Below are positions 54,038 through 63,248 of a stretch of 64,000 nucleotides of DNA, in pieces; within the stretch, counting starts at the first letter, position 1, and the number at the start of each line of letters is the position of its first letter. The stretch is from an uncultured Aquimarina sp. (GTDB lineage: Bacteria; Bacteroidota; Bacteroidia; Flavobacteriales; Flavobacteriaceae). A model generated the notes under the pieces. The model was not told where the DNA came from, made no database searches, and saw nothing but the letters and a program-made list of their open reading frames with translations. The stretch lies in NCBI GenBank assembly GCA_947498705.1, contig CANMLW010000002.1, positions 310,001-374,000 of the forward strand, written 5' to 3'. Position numbers and translations under genes: made by a program.

Positions 54038-55798
54038 ATGAAGGTTATTTTAAAAAGTTGTTATATAAAAAGGGTAGTAGTATATGTGTTGGTGATAGCC
54101 TATGGTTTTTTGTGTATAGGATCGACACATGCTCAGGTAGAAAAGAAACAGTTTGTTTCTGATTCGATATATCAAATGGATTATAAACAACTAGATAATT
54201 CGATTTATGATGAAATAGATGTAAACCCAAAACTTGCAAGAAGCTATGCAGAAGTATATTTAAAAAAGGCAAAAGATGATAAAGATACCTTAGAGCAGGT
54301 TAATGGATATCGTCATATGGAGATTACCAATGGTACCGATTATAAAAATGGCATTAAATACCTGGATAGTGCAATAGCTATTGGTAGTTCTCTAAAAGGT
54401 AAGAGATATCCTGCTGTGTTATATGTGCACAAAGGAATTGTACTAGAAAATATGGCTAATTTTAAAGAAGGCTTAAGTAATTATTTAATTGGATTAGATA
54501 TTGCAAAAAACAGAAAAAATGTTGGTCTGGAGAATGCAATAAATCATAATATGGCCTTAATCAAAAGGAAAATAGGTCATTATGAGGAAGCTGTTACACT
54601 TTTAGAAAGTGTTGTTGACTATAATTTTACACAATATAAAAAAGAGAAAAGATCATTACAAACTTATCATTTGTCGCTTACAGAGTTGATTAATACATAC
54701 CTTCTTACCAATCAAATAGATGATGCTAGTGCGCAAAATGAAAAAGGGATAAAAGAGTCAAAAGGAAAAACACATGCATCTTATTTTATATTAAACAGAG
54801 GACTTTTGTTATATCACAAAAATGATTTTAAAGGCGCAATTAGTGATATAAAAAGCGGATTATCTGCAATGCAAAATCCTACAAATGGACTGTCTTGTAG
54901 CGAATTTGATATGGTTAATGCATACCTGTATTTAGGAAAATCTTACGAAAAGATTTCTGAAAAACAGACCGCATTAGTATATTATAAAAAAATAGATTCT
55001 ATAGCAGAGACTACAAATTATGTGATGCCAGAAACGATTAAAGCTTATTTGGCATTAAAAAAATACTATAAAAACCTAGGGGATAAAGATCAACAACTAT
55101 TGTACATAGATAAGCTGTTGCGATCAGACAGTATTATAGATGATAACTACAATTACCTAAGAAAAAAAATAAAAAAAGAATACGATAGCCCAAGATTGGT
55201 TGCGCAAAAAGAAGCGCTGATCAAAACGTTAGAAAAAACAAATCAAAAATCGTACAGCAAATTTTTGGTAGCAGTAGGTTTATTGTTCTTGATAAGTGCA
55301 ATAGCTGCTCTAAACTATAGAAAACAACGATTGTACAAAAAAAGATTTCAACAATTAATAAAAAAAGAATCGGTGGTTGTTTCTTCAGAACAACAGAAAA
55401 CTAATACGGTCAAAGTATCAGAAAAGAAAAATATTGGGGTGAGTCAGGATATTATAGAAAAAGTATTAAAAGAAATTGATGAATTCGAAAAAAGCAACGA
55501 TTTTTTGGCAACTAATCTTACTATAGATATTTTGGCACGAAAACTTAAAACCAATACCAAATATTTGTCAAAGATTATCAATTTTTATAAAGAGAAAAAC
55601 TTTACCCAATATATTAATGGTCTTAGGATAGGGTATATTATAGAAAAGTTGAAGAACAACTCAAAATATAGAAACTATACTATAGAAGCATTAGCAATAG
55701 AATCAGGATTTAACTCTGCAGAAGTGTTTTCGAAGACTTTTTTTAAGAATACTGGCATCTACCCCTCGTATTTCATTAAACATATTGATAAACAGTAG
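54038..55798 (+). CDS. Membrane-spanning TPR sensor with AraC-type HTH
   Basis: 586 residues. Signal-like N-terminus (~12-32, ending THAQ), about six TPR-like repeats (~45-360), one transmembrane helix (~409-427), a basic linker and a C-terminal AraC-type double HTH (~480-586; LTIDILARKLKTNTKYLSKII and IEALAIESGFNSAEVFSKTFFK). The layout places the sensor in the periplasm and the DNA-binding part in the cytoplasm, a one-component transmembrane regulator. It lies directly upstream of the lanthipeptide genes (92 bp) and is the best candidate to control them. Confidence 0.85.
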   Translation: MKVILKSCYIKRVVVYVLVIAYGFLCIGSTHAQVEKKQFVSDSIYQMDYKQLDNSIYDEIDVNPKLARSYAEVYLKKAKDDKDTLEQVNGYRHMEITNGTDYKNGIKYLDSAIAIGSSLKGKRYPAVLYVHKGIVLENMANFKEGLSNYLIGLDIAKNRKNVGLENAINHNMALIKRKIGHYEEAVTLLESVVDYNFTQYKKEKRSLQTYHLSLTELINTYLLTNQIDDASAQNEKGIKESKGKTHASYFILNRGLLLYHKNDFKGAISDIKSGLSAMQNPTNGLSCSEFDMVNAYLYLGKSYEKISEKQTALVYYKKIDSIAETTNYVMPETIKAYLALKKYYKNLGDKDQQLLYIDKLLRSDSIIDDNYNYLRKKIKKEYDSPRLVAQKEALIKTLEKTNQKSYSKFLVAVGLLFLISAIAALNYRKQRLYKKRFQQLIKKESVVVSSEQQKTNTVKVSEKKNIGVSQDIIEKVLKEIDEFEKSNDFLATNLTIDILARKLKTNTKYLSKIINFYKEKNFTQYINGLRIGYIIEKLKNNSKYRNYTIEALAIESGFNSAEVFSKTFFKNTGIYPSYFIKHIDKQ

Positions 55799-55872
55799 TT
55801 TATGTGTGTATTAAGGTGTCGTGATTCAAGGAATTACGGGGTTTTTTACGTATTTACATTGTGTATTTACCG

Positions 55873-55880
55873 TATATTTG
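55873..55880 (+). promoter_or_regulatory. -7 box for the lanthipeptide precursor
   Basis: TATATTTG matches TAnnTTTG and lies 11 bp before the first ATG (55891). A start point ~6 bp downstream leaves almost no leader for that ATG, so the in-frame ATG at 55909 may be the true start. Confidence 0.45.
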
Positions 55881-55890
55881 ACTTGTAAAC

Positions 55891-56145
55891 ATGAAAAAAT
55901 TGAAGAGAATGAAAAAAGACTTAAGGTTGTTAAAAATGCAAATCACAAAATTATCAATAGCACAATCAAGTAATCTTAGAGGAGGGGGGCCTGATGGAAA
56001 TGAAAGAGGAAGTCAACAAACCCGTAATCAAGATGAAAGAGATACGTGTGGAACTAATGATACGCGCAAATCTGTAGTGGATAATTGCCGAGAATCAGAA
56101 AATGCACAACCGGGAGGCTCTTGTCAAAGTCAAGGGAGATGTTAA
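55891..56145 (+). CDS. lanA: Class I lanthipeptide-type precursor peptide
   Basis: 84 residues (78 if translation starts at the ATG at 55909). The leader LRLLKMQITKLSIAQSSNLRGG contains L-x-L-x-K-x-x-I-x-x-L (11-21), the Bacteroidota LanB-leader pattern, and ends in GG at 31-32. The 52-residue core is hydrophilic with four Cys (C53, C66, C78, C84) and nine Ser/Thr (S41, T44, T52, T55, T58, S61, S69, S77, S80). Ser/Thr can be dehydrated by the LanB proteins encoded next to it. The core is unusually polar, so membrane targeting like nisin is unlikely. Followed by a hairpin at 56160 before the dehydratase. Confidence 0.85.
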   Translation: MKKLKRMKKDLRLLKMQITKLSIAQSSNLRGGGPDGNERGSQQTRNQDERDTCGTNDTRKSVVDNCRESENAQPGGSCQSQGRC

Positions 56146-56159
56146 TCTTAAAAAATATT

Positions 56160-56189
56160 AATAGTCAGGTTCTATATAACCTGACTATT
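56160..56189 (+). terminator. Hairpin between precursor and dehydratase genes
   Basis: A perfect 12 bp stem (56160-56171 with 56178-56189, arm AATAGTCAGGTT) with a 6 nt loop and a weak T-tail, 15 bp after the precursor stop. It is well placed to end most precursor transcripts and let a minority read into the enzyme genes. Confidence 0.6.
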
Positions 56190-56343
56190 TTACAGCATAC
56201 GATCAAGTAGGGTATATTTAATATAAAGATTTTCCGGAATACAAGGTAATTGTTTGGTTAGAATAAGGTATTGTTCAATGAATATATACATAAAGTAGTA
56301 TATTTATGGCTTAGTAATAATTATAGAAAATCACACCTATCTC

Positions 56344-58629
56344 TTGAAACAAAAGAATCCATATACCTTCTTCGAGCAATTTTGCCTTAGAACTCCACTT
56401 TTACCCTTAACATTTTATCATCACCTTACTCAGCAAAAGCAAATTACTCTTGATCAGTTCAAAGAGGTCTGGAAAGATCCTATGATCAAAGAAGCTATTT
56501 TTCTAGCCTCTCCAGAGCTATTTTCTGAAATAGAGAAATGGCTGTCAGGACAACTTACTGATGCCAAAAAGAATAGTCGATTGGCCTCTTCTTTACTAAA
56601 GTATTTATCCAGGATGAGCTCTCGCTGTACCCCTTTTGGCCTGTTTGCGGGCTGTAGCATGGGTACTTTTGGTAAAGGAAATATCATAGAACTAGATCAT
56701 CCTGCTACCAATAACCGACAAACACGTTTTGATATGAATTTTTTGGTGGCGTTTTCACAAAAACTATCCAAAGAAGAAAATATCAAAAACCAATTGCGTT
56801 GGTATACCAATGACAGTTTATATAAAATCGGAGATCAATATAGATATATAGAGTATCGATACAATCAATACAACAGAAGAGAGCACTCTATAGAAGCGGT
56901 AGCCTATGCAGAATATCTAGAACAGATTATAGAAGAGGCAAGAGCGGGTAAAAAAATTAAGGAACTAGCCACCTTACTGGTAGATGATGAGGTAAGCTAT
57001 GAAGATGCTGCAGCGTTTATTGATGAGCTTATCGAAAATCAAATATTGGTAAGCCAGATAGAACCTACCGTTACTGGAGAAGATTTTCTAGAGCAAATCG
57101 AAAAGAGTTTACAAAACTTAGAAGGTACCCAGGAGGTACTAAAAGAAATTGCTCATTATAAGTCGTTTTTGGATCAAATAGACAAAAAACTTGATAATAC
57201 ATCCCAGGAGTATTTACAACTTAGTGAGCGATTAAAGCAATTAGAAACACCGTTTGAGTTAAAATACCTTTTTCAAACCGATATGTATACCAAAGCAGCT
57301 TCGAATCAACTCGATATACGCTGGGGGTACAAACTAACCAGAGCTTTAACCTTGTTAAACAAGATAAGTTTTGCGCAAAAAGAAACTTATCTATCAAGGT
57401 TTAAAGAAGCTTTTACAAAGCGCTACGAGACACAAGAGATTCCGTTATCTGTTGCATTAGATACAGAAGTTGGGATAGGGTACTTACAACACCAGGATGC
57501 GAGCGATTCTACCTCTTTTTTAGACGATTTGTACATTCCAGGAAGACCGGGAGGCCCGCAAGAAATAAGATGGAATTCGGTTCAGGAGCTTTTACATAAA
57601 AAATTGCAAACAGTACATAAAGAGGGAGCAACGATTTTAACACTCGAAGATAAAGATTTTGATAATTTTGAGGTGGATTGGAATGACTTACCCGATACCA
57701 TGTCGACCATTGCACAAATTGTAACTATAGGAGGAGAAGAAAAAATGATGTTTTCTTCTATGGGGGGATCTTCTGCAGCCAATCTTTTGGGACGATTTTC
57801 TACCGGAAACGAGGACATCTTAAAACATGTAAGAAAAATTGCAGCAATAGAGCAAGAAATGAATCCTCGCAAGGTGCTGGCAGAAATAGTACATTTACCA
57901 GAATCCAGAACTGGTAATGTGATTCGGCGCGCCACTATTAGAGATTATGAAATACCTTACTTAGGCAAATCGAACGTTGCAACTGCCAAGCAGTTGCCCA
58001 TCGATGATTTGATGATATCAATAAAATACGGTCGTGTAGTATTGCGATCCAAAACACTTGACAAAGAGGTTTCACCTCGATTAACTAATGCCCATAATTA
58101 CAGTGCCAATGCATTGCCTGTATATCATTTTTTATGCGATATACAACACCAGGGCAAACGCTCGGGAATTGGTTTTTATTGGGGAGAGTCGCTAGAGAAG
58201 CATAGCTTTTTACCAAGAGTGATGTATAAAGAGTTTATTTTATCAAGTGCCCGTTGGAAAATTAATAAGGATGATATTTCATCGTTAAAGACAACCACAG
58301 GAAAAGAAAGAAGTGAGACCCTACTACAATGGAGGTCGGCTTTGAAAATTCCGCAATATGTGCAATTGGTAAGTGGGGATAATACATTGCTCATCAACCT
58401 AGAGAATGACAACTCAATCGATATGTGGTTAGATGCAGTAAAAAATACAAATACATGCATTCTCGAAGAATTCTTGTTTGCAGACGAAGGAAATGATCAG
58501 CAACCAAAAGGAGTTGTAAAACAAGGAATAATGGGTTATACTAATCAATTTGTAATTTCATTATTTAATCAGGAAAAATTAAATCAGGTAAAAAAAATAA
58601 AAAATACATTAAAAACGGCCGAAGCCTGA
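56344..58629 (+). CDS. lanB: Lantibiotic dehydratase, glutamylation module (LanB N-terminal)
   Basis: Uses glutamyl-tRNA to glutamylate Ser/Thr of the precursor. 761 residues; the start is a TTG at 56344 (MKQKNPYTFFEQFCLRTPLL). Signature phrases SSRCTPFGLFAGCS (~96), IPGRPGGPQEIRWNS (~399), SSMGGSSAANLLGRFS (~475), LAEIVHLPESRTGNV (~519) and SPRLTNAHNYS are those of class I LanB. The elimination domain is missing from this chain and encoded separately downstream, a split arrangement as in pinensin-type Bacteroidota clusters and thiopeptides. No LanC gene is present nearby. Confidence 0.93.
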   Translation: MKQKNPYTFFEQFCLRTPLLPLTFYHHLTQQKQITLDQFKEVWKDPMIKEAIFLASPELFSEIEKWLSGQLTDAKKNSRLASSLLKYLSRMSSRCTPFGLFAGCSMGTFGKGNIIELDHPATNNRQTRFDMNFLVAFSQKLSKEENIKNQLRWYTNDSLYKIGDQYRYIEYRYNQYNRREHSIEAVAYAEYLEQIIEEARAGKKIKELATLLVDDEVSYEDAAAFIDELIENQILVSQIEPTVTGEDFLEQIEKSLQNLEGTQEVLKEIAHYKSFLDQIDKKLDNTSQEYLQLSERLKQLETPFELKYLFQTDMYTKAASNQLDIRWGYKLTRALTLLNKISFAQKETYLSRFKEAFTKRYETQEIPLSVALDTEVGIGYLQHQDASDSTSFLDDLYIPGRPGGPQEIRWNSVQELLHKKLQTVHKEGATILTLEDKDFDNFEVDWNDLPDTMSTIAQIVTIGGEEKMMFSSMGGSSAANLLGRFSTGNEDILKHVRKIAAIEQEMNPRKVLAEIVHLPESRTGNVIRRATIRDYEIPYLGKSNVATAKQLPIDDLMISIKYGRVVLRSKTLDKEVSPRLTNAHNYSANALPVYHFLCDIQHQGKRSGIGFYWGESLEKHSFLPRVMYKEFILSSARWKINKDDISSLKTTTGKERSETLLQWRSALKIPQYVQLVSGDNTLLINLENDNSIDMWLDAVKNTNTCILEEFLFADEGNDQQPKGVVKQGIMGYTNQFVISLFNQEKLNQVKKIKNTLKTAEA

Positions 58630-58683
58630 TTTGAGTATCACGCTGTAAAAAATCAAGATGAGTTCAAAGTTAAAATATATTGC

Positions 58684-59553
58684 ATGAGTACCAAAAGAAC
58701 GTATATATTAGGAGATGAATGGTTGTATTATAAGTTATATTGTGGTGCCAGAAGTTCTGATGTAATACTTACAGAAACTATAAAACCCCTTACAGAAGAT
58801 TTATTAGATAAGGGGTTGATTGACTCCTGGTTTTTTATTCGTTATGGAGATCCTGATTCTCATATCAGGATACGTTTTCATTTGGTAGATATCAGTAAAA
58901 TAGGAACTGTCATTACCCAATTAAATCAGGTATTACAAGAATATGTAGCACAACATATTATCCATAAAATACAAGCAGATACTTATCTAAGAGAATTAGA
59001 ACGCTATGGTACCAATACTATAGAAGTTTCTGAAGAATTGTTTTTTCATGACAGTACAATGTTGTTACATGGGATTTCGTTGATCGAAGACGAAGAATTG
59101 TATTTTTTGTTTGTGGTAAAAGCGATCCAAAAGCTTTTAGACAGTTTTGGATATAACGAAGAACGTAAGATGCGTCTGCTTACTGCCAATGCTCAGGCAT
59201 TTAAGAACGAGTTTCATGCAGATAAACGATTGAATAAGCAACTTGATAAAAAATACAGAGGAATACGAGAAAAACTAACTTCTTTTCTCGAATCATCTCA
59301 TACTGATGAAGCCTATACGGTTTTGGATCAAATCATAGCTCAGAAAACGGAAAAATCATTGCAACTCACACAACAGATATTACAGATTCATACAGCTGGC
59401 CAGTTAGAAATGCAATTAGATGATATCATGAGTAGCTATATACACATGCTGGTAAATAGAGCGTTTAGATCTAAACAGCGTTTTTATGAGCTGGTATGTT
59501 ATGACTTTTTAGTAAGGTACCAAAAAACCAAAATGAGCTACACTGTATCTTAG
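58684..59553 (+). CDS. LanB elimination-domain protein (SpaB C-terminal / thiopeptide-type)
   Basis: 289 residues, the usual size. Removes glutamate from glutamylated Ser/Thr to give dehydro residues. Motifs: GDEWLYYKLYCG (~10-21), WFFIRYGDPDSHIRIRFH (~49-66), QADTYLRELERYG (~98-110), ELFFHDS and the C-terminal SSYIHMLVNRAFRS (~252-265). It starts 54 bp after the dehydratase stop, same strand. Together they make a full two-part dehydratase. Confidence 0.92.
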   Translation: MSTKRTYILGDEWLYYKLYCGARSSDVILTETIKPLTEDLLDKGLIDSWFFIRYGDPDSHIRIRFHLVDISKIGTVITQLNQVLQEYVAQHIIHKIQADTYLRELERYGTNTIEVSEELFFHDSTMLLHGISLIEDEELYFLFVVKAIQKLLDSFGYNEERKMRLLTANAQAFKNEFHADKRLNKQLDKKYRGIREKLTSFLESSHTDEAYTVLDQIIAQKTEKSLQLTQQILQIHTAGQLEMQLDDIMSSYIHMLVNRAFRSKQRFYELVCYDFLVRYQKTKMSYTVS

Positions 59554-59583
59554 TGCAATGTATATAGTTGTCTGAGTAAAGAA

Positions 59584-60516
59584 TTATCTTAAAAAATCAA
59601 TGATTTTATAAGCGATCTCTGTGGCTTTGGTTTCTTGTACAAAGTGTTTTTCGTCAACAAAATGGATGTCTTGGCTATTTACTTTTAAGGCGTTCGAAGC
59701 TCTGGTTTGCTGAGGTGGCCATTGTAACATGGTATCGTGTATCCCCCATATCACACTTACCGGAATTTTAATGTTTTCGAACACATCAGAGTAATCGGGT
59801 AGTACATTACAGGTTTGGCTATAAAAATAATACATAGCATGGGTTTTACCCTCTAGCAAAGGAGTTTTGTATCCTTCTACATCAAGTGAATTAAGCGTAT
59901 TTTCTTTTAATCCTTGTTTAAATAAGCTTTTAAGAAGTGTATTGGTGGTTACCCCGTTACGATAGGCCCACATGGCTGTTTTAGCAACACCGCCAGGTTT
60001 CATTCTTACCGGGGGATAAAACCCTTCTTCATAAATAATCGTATTAAGCACCACTAGCTTTTCAATTTTATCGGGATCTTGTCTCATCAGCTCCCAGGTC
60101 CATAACCCTCCTGCATCGTGCATCACATGGGTCCATGATTCTATCCCCAGAACATTCATAAGTTCTAAGAGACGTTTTGCATGGTTTTCTGCATTGTATA
60201 TTTCAAAACCTTCTGGAGAATCGCTGGATCCATAGCCTAACATATCGGGTATGATGACACGATACCCCGCACTAGTTAACGGTTGTATCATTTTGCGATA
60301 TAACCAGCCAGAAGTAGGAACCCCATGTAAAAGAACAATTACCGGGCCGCTACCCTCATCGATGTACTTAATTAAACCATCGTCTGAAGGATATAATCTT
60401 TGATCGGCTCTAAAATTTTCATAGGTTATTTGGTTTTTTCTAATCTTGGTGGCTTGATAAGGTTTACAAGAAAAAAGCAATACCCCTATAAGGGCAAATA
60501 CAAAAAGATTTTTCAT
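59584..60516 (-). CDS. Alpha/beta hydrolase with Asp nucleophile, haloalkane dehalogenase/epoxide hydrolase-like lipoprotein
   Basis: 310 residues. Lipobox LLFSC (C17). The alpha/beta-hydrolase core has HGVPTSGWLYRKMI (oxyanion region) and a nucleophile elbow HDAGG with aspartate (D134) in place of serine. D261 (WGIHDTM) and H291 (DEKHFVQE) can complete the triad. Asp nucleophiles are the rule in haloalkane dehalogenases and epoxide hydrolases, so this enzyme probably breaks C-halogen or epoxide bonds and not esters. As a lipoprotein it would act outside the cytoplasm. It is convergent with the lanthipeptide operon; a link is uncertain. Confidence 0.85.
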   Translation of the reverse strand: MKNLFVFALIGVLLFSCKPYQATKIRKNQITYENFRADQRLYPSDDGLIKYIDEGSGPVIVLLHGVPTSGWLYRKMIQPLTSAGYRVIIPDMLGYGSSDSPEGFEIYNAENHAKRLLELMNVLGIESWTHVMHDAGGLWTWELMRQDPDKIEKLVVLNTIIYEEGFYPPVRMKPGGVAKTAMWAYRNGVTTNTLLKSLFKQGLKENTLNSLDVEGYKTPLLEGKTHAMYYFYSQTCNVLPDYSDVFENIKIPVSVIWGIHDTMLQWPPQQTRASNALKVNSQDIHFVDEKHFVQETKATEIAYKIIDFLR

Positions 60517-60821
60517 GGGTAACGGTAATTTAACTAGGCCTGCAATTTACTTAAAATCATTTTGGTATGCTAGATGATAAACGAATTTGATCGCAAAAAA
60601 GATAAAAAGTGATGTTTTGAAGACTTAGAAGAAGAATTACTTCCTATTTGCCTGATTAATATGTGTTTTCTACTTAATAGTTAAGGGATTTCCTTAATTC
60701 TATTATATCTTTGTTAATGCTCGTTATATGGGTTTATGTTTTATTATTTAGTAAGTAGAAAGTACCCCGTATATTCTTTTGCAGATAATTTCGTTAGTAA
60801 TAGACCAGTAGTAGAAAGATT
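60517..60821. other. Divergent region between the hydrolase and histidine kinase genes
   Basis: 305 bp, AT-rich. A palindrome TTAAGGgatttCCTTAA (60681-60697) precedes a -7-like TATCTTTG at 60706-60713, both pointing at the kinase. No gene is seen. Confidence 0.35.
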
Positions 60822-63248
60822 ATGAAGAATACAAAAAGATCGGTAACCTATAAAATTATTGCGGCCTACCTGCTTATCGGGATTATGGCGGTTACTGCAT
60901 TTTGGGTGATTTATCAGCAGCTGAATAATTATACACAGATCACCAAGATTAAAAGCGAGAATAATGAGAAACTTTTTCTGGTAGGAGATGCGATAACAGG
61001 ATTGTATGAAGCAGAAAGTTTGACTAGAAATATTATTCAGACATCTGATGTAGAGAAATTTAATCGATATAAAGTCAAAATAGATACGATTCTTCAAACC
61101 ATTAATAAAGTTTCTGAAATATCTGAGGATACTTTACAAACCAAAAAGATAGATAGTATAAAATACCTGATTGATCGTAAAAATGAAAACCTTGAAGAGC
61201 TGATTACTATTTACGAGCAACGAAAACAAAAAGGACTTTATGAAACCGCTATCGAAGAGTTAAAAAAAGTAAACAAAAGCTTTGACGGTTATACCGATTA
61301 TGACATTCGATTTAAGAAATACGATCCCAGAACAAGAAGAGCTCTCATCGATATTTTAGAATATACGCGAAAAGATAATGCCAAGAGGTTGACCAATCAA
61401 ACAGTGGATTCGCTGGCAGCATCTGTAAGAAGAGTATTGGCAGATTTGGCTCAAAAGGATAAAAAATATAAAAGAGAAATTTCTTTAAAAGAGAATGATC
61501 TTCTTAAAAATGATCAGATTATTACCAGGAAACTTCGTGGCTTGCTGGCGTCTATTGATCGTAATGAGAGAAAACAATATTATGCTCGATTAGAAGCTTC
61601 TAGTAAGGTATTGAACAACACTTCTGATATCATCTTTATTATTGCAGCAATAGGTCTCTTTGTCGCAATGATATTTCTTTTCCTGATAACCAAAGATGTT
61701 TCTAAAAGTCAAAAATATCGTAATGAGCTTGAAAGAGAGAAAACCTATACAGAATCATTATTAAAAACCAGAGAGTCGATTATTAATACGGTTACACATG
61801 ACCTAAGATCACCCCTTAATACCGTTATTGGATATTCTGATTTATTAGAAAGAACGGGATTAACCACCAAGCAAGCACATTACCTAGATCATCTCAAAAA
61901 ATCATCAGATTACATATTACATCTGGTAAATGATCTGTTGGATTTATCAAAGCTCGAAGCTGGAAGAATGATCATCGAAGAGTTACCGTTTTCTCCAGAT
62001 AAATTAATAGAAAACACGATTTCTAGTGTTATTCCTTTACATGATAAAAAAAATCTGGAGATTAGTATTAGTACAGATGATTTGTTAAAAAAACAGTATT
62101 TGGGAGACCCATTTAGAATCAAACAAATACTAACTAACTTATTGAGTAATGCCTATAAATTTACAAACCAAGGGGCGATTACGGTTACGAGTAAAATTAT
62201 CGAAAACGGATTATGCGAAAAACAATTGGTTATTGTAGTTAAAGATACTGGTATAGGGATCACAAAGCAACAACAGCAATATATTTTTGAAGAATTTTCG
62301 CAAGGAGACGATGATACCGAAAAAAAGTATGGAGGTTTTGGTTTGGGACTAGCGATCACCAAAAAAATAATTAAACTTTTAAATGGTAAAATTACCTTAG
62401 ACAGCGAGATTGATAAGGGAAGTGAATTTACGATTTACATCCCTATAAAAATTGCAACTTCTTTGGTTACAGAAGAAGATGCTCAGTTGTCTGATATTCA
62501 AAATTTTAATGATAAAAAAGTACTCATTGTAGATGATGACCCCAGTCAATTGTCTTTGACCAGTGAGGTGGTTTCTTTGGCTGGTTTGACCTATGATATA
62601 TGTAAAAATGGTCTTGAGGCGATAGCATCTTTAGAGTCAACTACATATGATCTGGTACTGACCGATATACAAATGCCAAAAATGGATGGTTTTGCTCTTA
62701 TGGATCATATAAAGAGTAACTCACATTTATCAGAGCTTCCTGTTATTGCGCTATCAGGTAGAACAGATACTTCTATAGAAGTATATAGAAAGAAAGGGTT
62801 TGCGGCTAGTTTAAGAAAACCATATGCACCTAAAGAGTTAATAGATTTAATTGCTACTCTATTTCATGGGGATTCGTCTAATTTCGAAAGTCTTACTTAT
62901 GAAGATTCTTCAGAAGATCTTTATTCGTTAAAAGATTTAAAGCTTTTTGCGCATGGTGATTCTGAATCTCTATATGCAATCCTTGATACTTTTTATGACA
63001 GTACCATAGAAAATGTAAAAGCATTAAAAAAATTAATGGCAGAGGAGGATATTTTGGATATCAAGAAAGTAGCACATAGGATGTTGCCAATGTTTAAGCA
63101 AATAAAAGCAAAAGAAGTAGTTCCGATTTTAGAAAAATTAGAACATCCAGATCAATATGAGCTAGATACGCAAGCCATTTTAAACCTAACCAAAGAAGGA
63201 GTAGATCATATAGAAGAGTTACTTAGTAAACTGAAGGTAGAAAACTAA
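60822..63248 (+). CDS. Hybrid sensor histidine kinase with receiver and HPt domains
   Basis: 808 residues. First membrane helix ~10-31, an extracytoplasmic helical sensor (~32-265), second helix (~270-290). HisKA with phospho-His H326 ([19 protein letters not shown]), HATPase with [10 protein letters not shown] and [13 protein letters not shown], a receiver domain (~560-680) with D615 ([10 protein letters not shown]) and a C-terminal HPt with H752 (VAHRMLPMF). All phosphotransfer sites are present, so it can run a full relay inside one protein and pass phosphate to a partner receiver, most simply the convergent sigma-54 regulator at 63245. Confidence 0.93.
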   Translation: MKNTKRSVTYKIIAAYLLIGIMAVTAFWVIYQQLNNYTQITKIKSENNEKLFLVGDAITGLYEAESLTRNIIQTSDVEKFNRYKVKIDTILQTINKVSEISEDTLQTKKIDSIKYLIDRKNENLEELITIYEQRKQKGLYETAIEELKKVNKSFDGYTDYDIRFKKYDPRTRRALIDILEYTRKDNAKRLTNQTVDSLAASVRRVLADLAQKDKKYKREISLKENDLLKNDQIITRKLRGLLASIDRNERKQYYARLEASSKVLNNTSDIIFIIAAIGLFVAMIFLFLITKDVSKSQKYRNELEREKTYTESLLKTRESIINTVTHDLRSPLNTVIGYSDLLERTGLTTKQAHYLDHLKKSSDYILHLVNDLLDLSKLEAGRMIIEELPFSPDKLIENTISSVIPLHDKKNLEISISTDDLLKKQYLGDPFRIKQILTNLLSNAYKFTNQGAITVTSKIIENGLCEKQLVIVVKDTGIGITKQQQQYIFEEFSQGDDDTEKKYGGFGLGLAITKKIIKLLNGKITLDSEIDKGSEFTIYIPIKIATSLVTEEDAQLSDIQNFNDKKVLIVDDDPSQLSLTSEVVSLAGLTYDICKNGLEAIASLESTTYDLVLTDIQMPKMDGFALMDHIKSNSHLSELPVIALSGRTDTSIEVYRKKGFAASLRKPYAPKELIDLIATLFHGDSSNFESLTYEDSSEDLYSLKDLKLFAHGDSESLYAILDTFYDSTIENVKALKKLMAEEDILDIKKVAHRMLPMFKQIKAKEVVPILEKLEHPDQYELDTQAILNLTKEGVDHIEELLSKLKVEN

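Noticed and set aside
59584..60516. The hydrolase as an immunity or maturation gene of the lanthipeptide locus
   Set aside because: It is on the opposite strand, has its own lipobox and a dehalogenase-like active site; no evidence ties it to peptide maturation.
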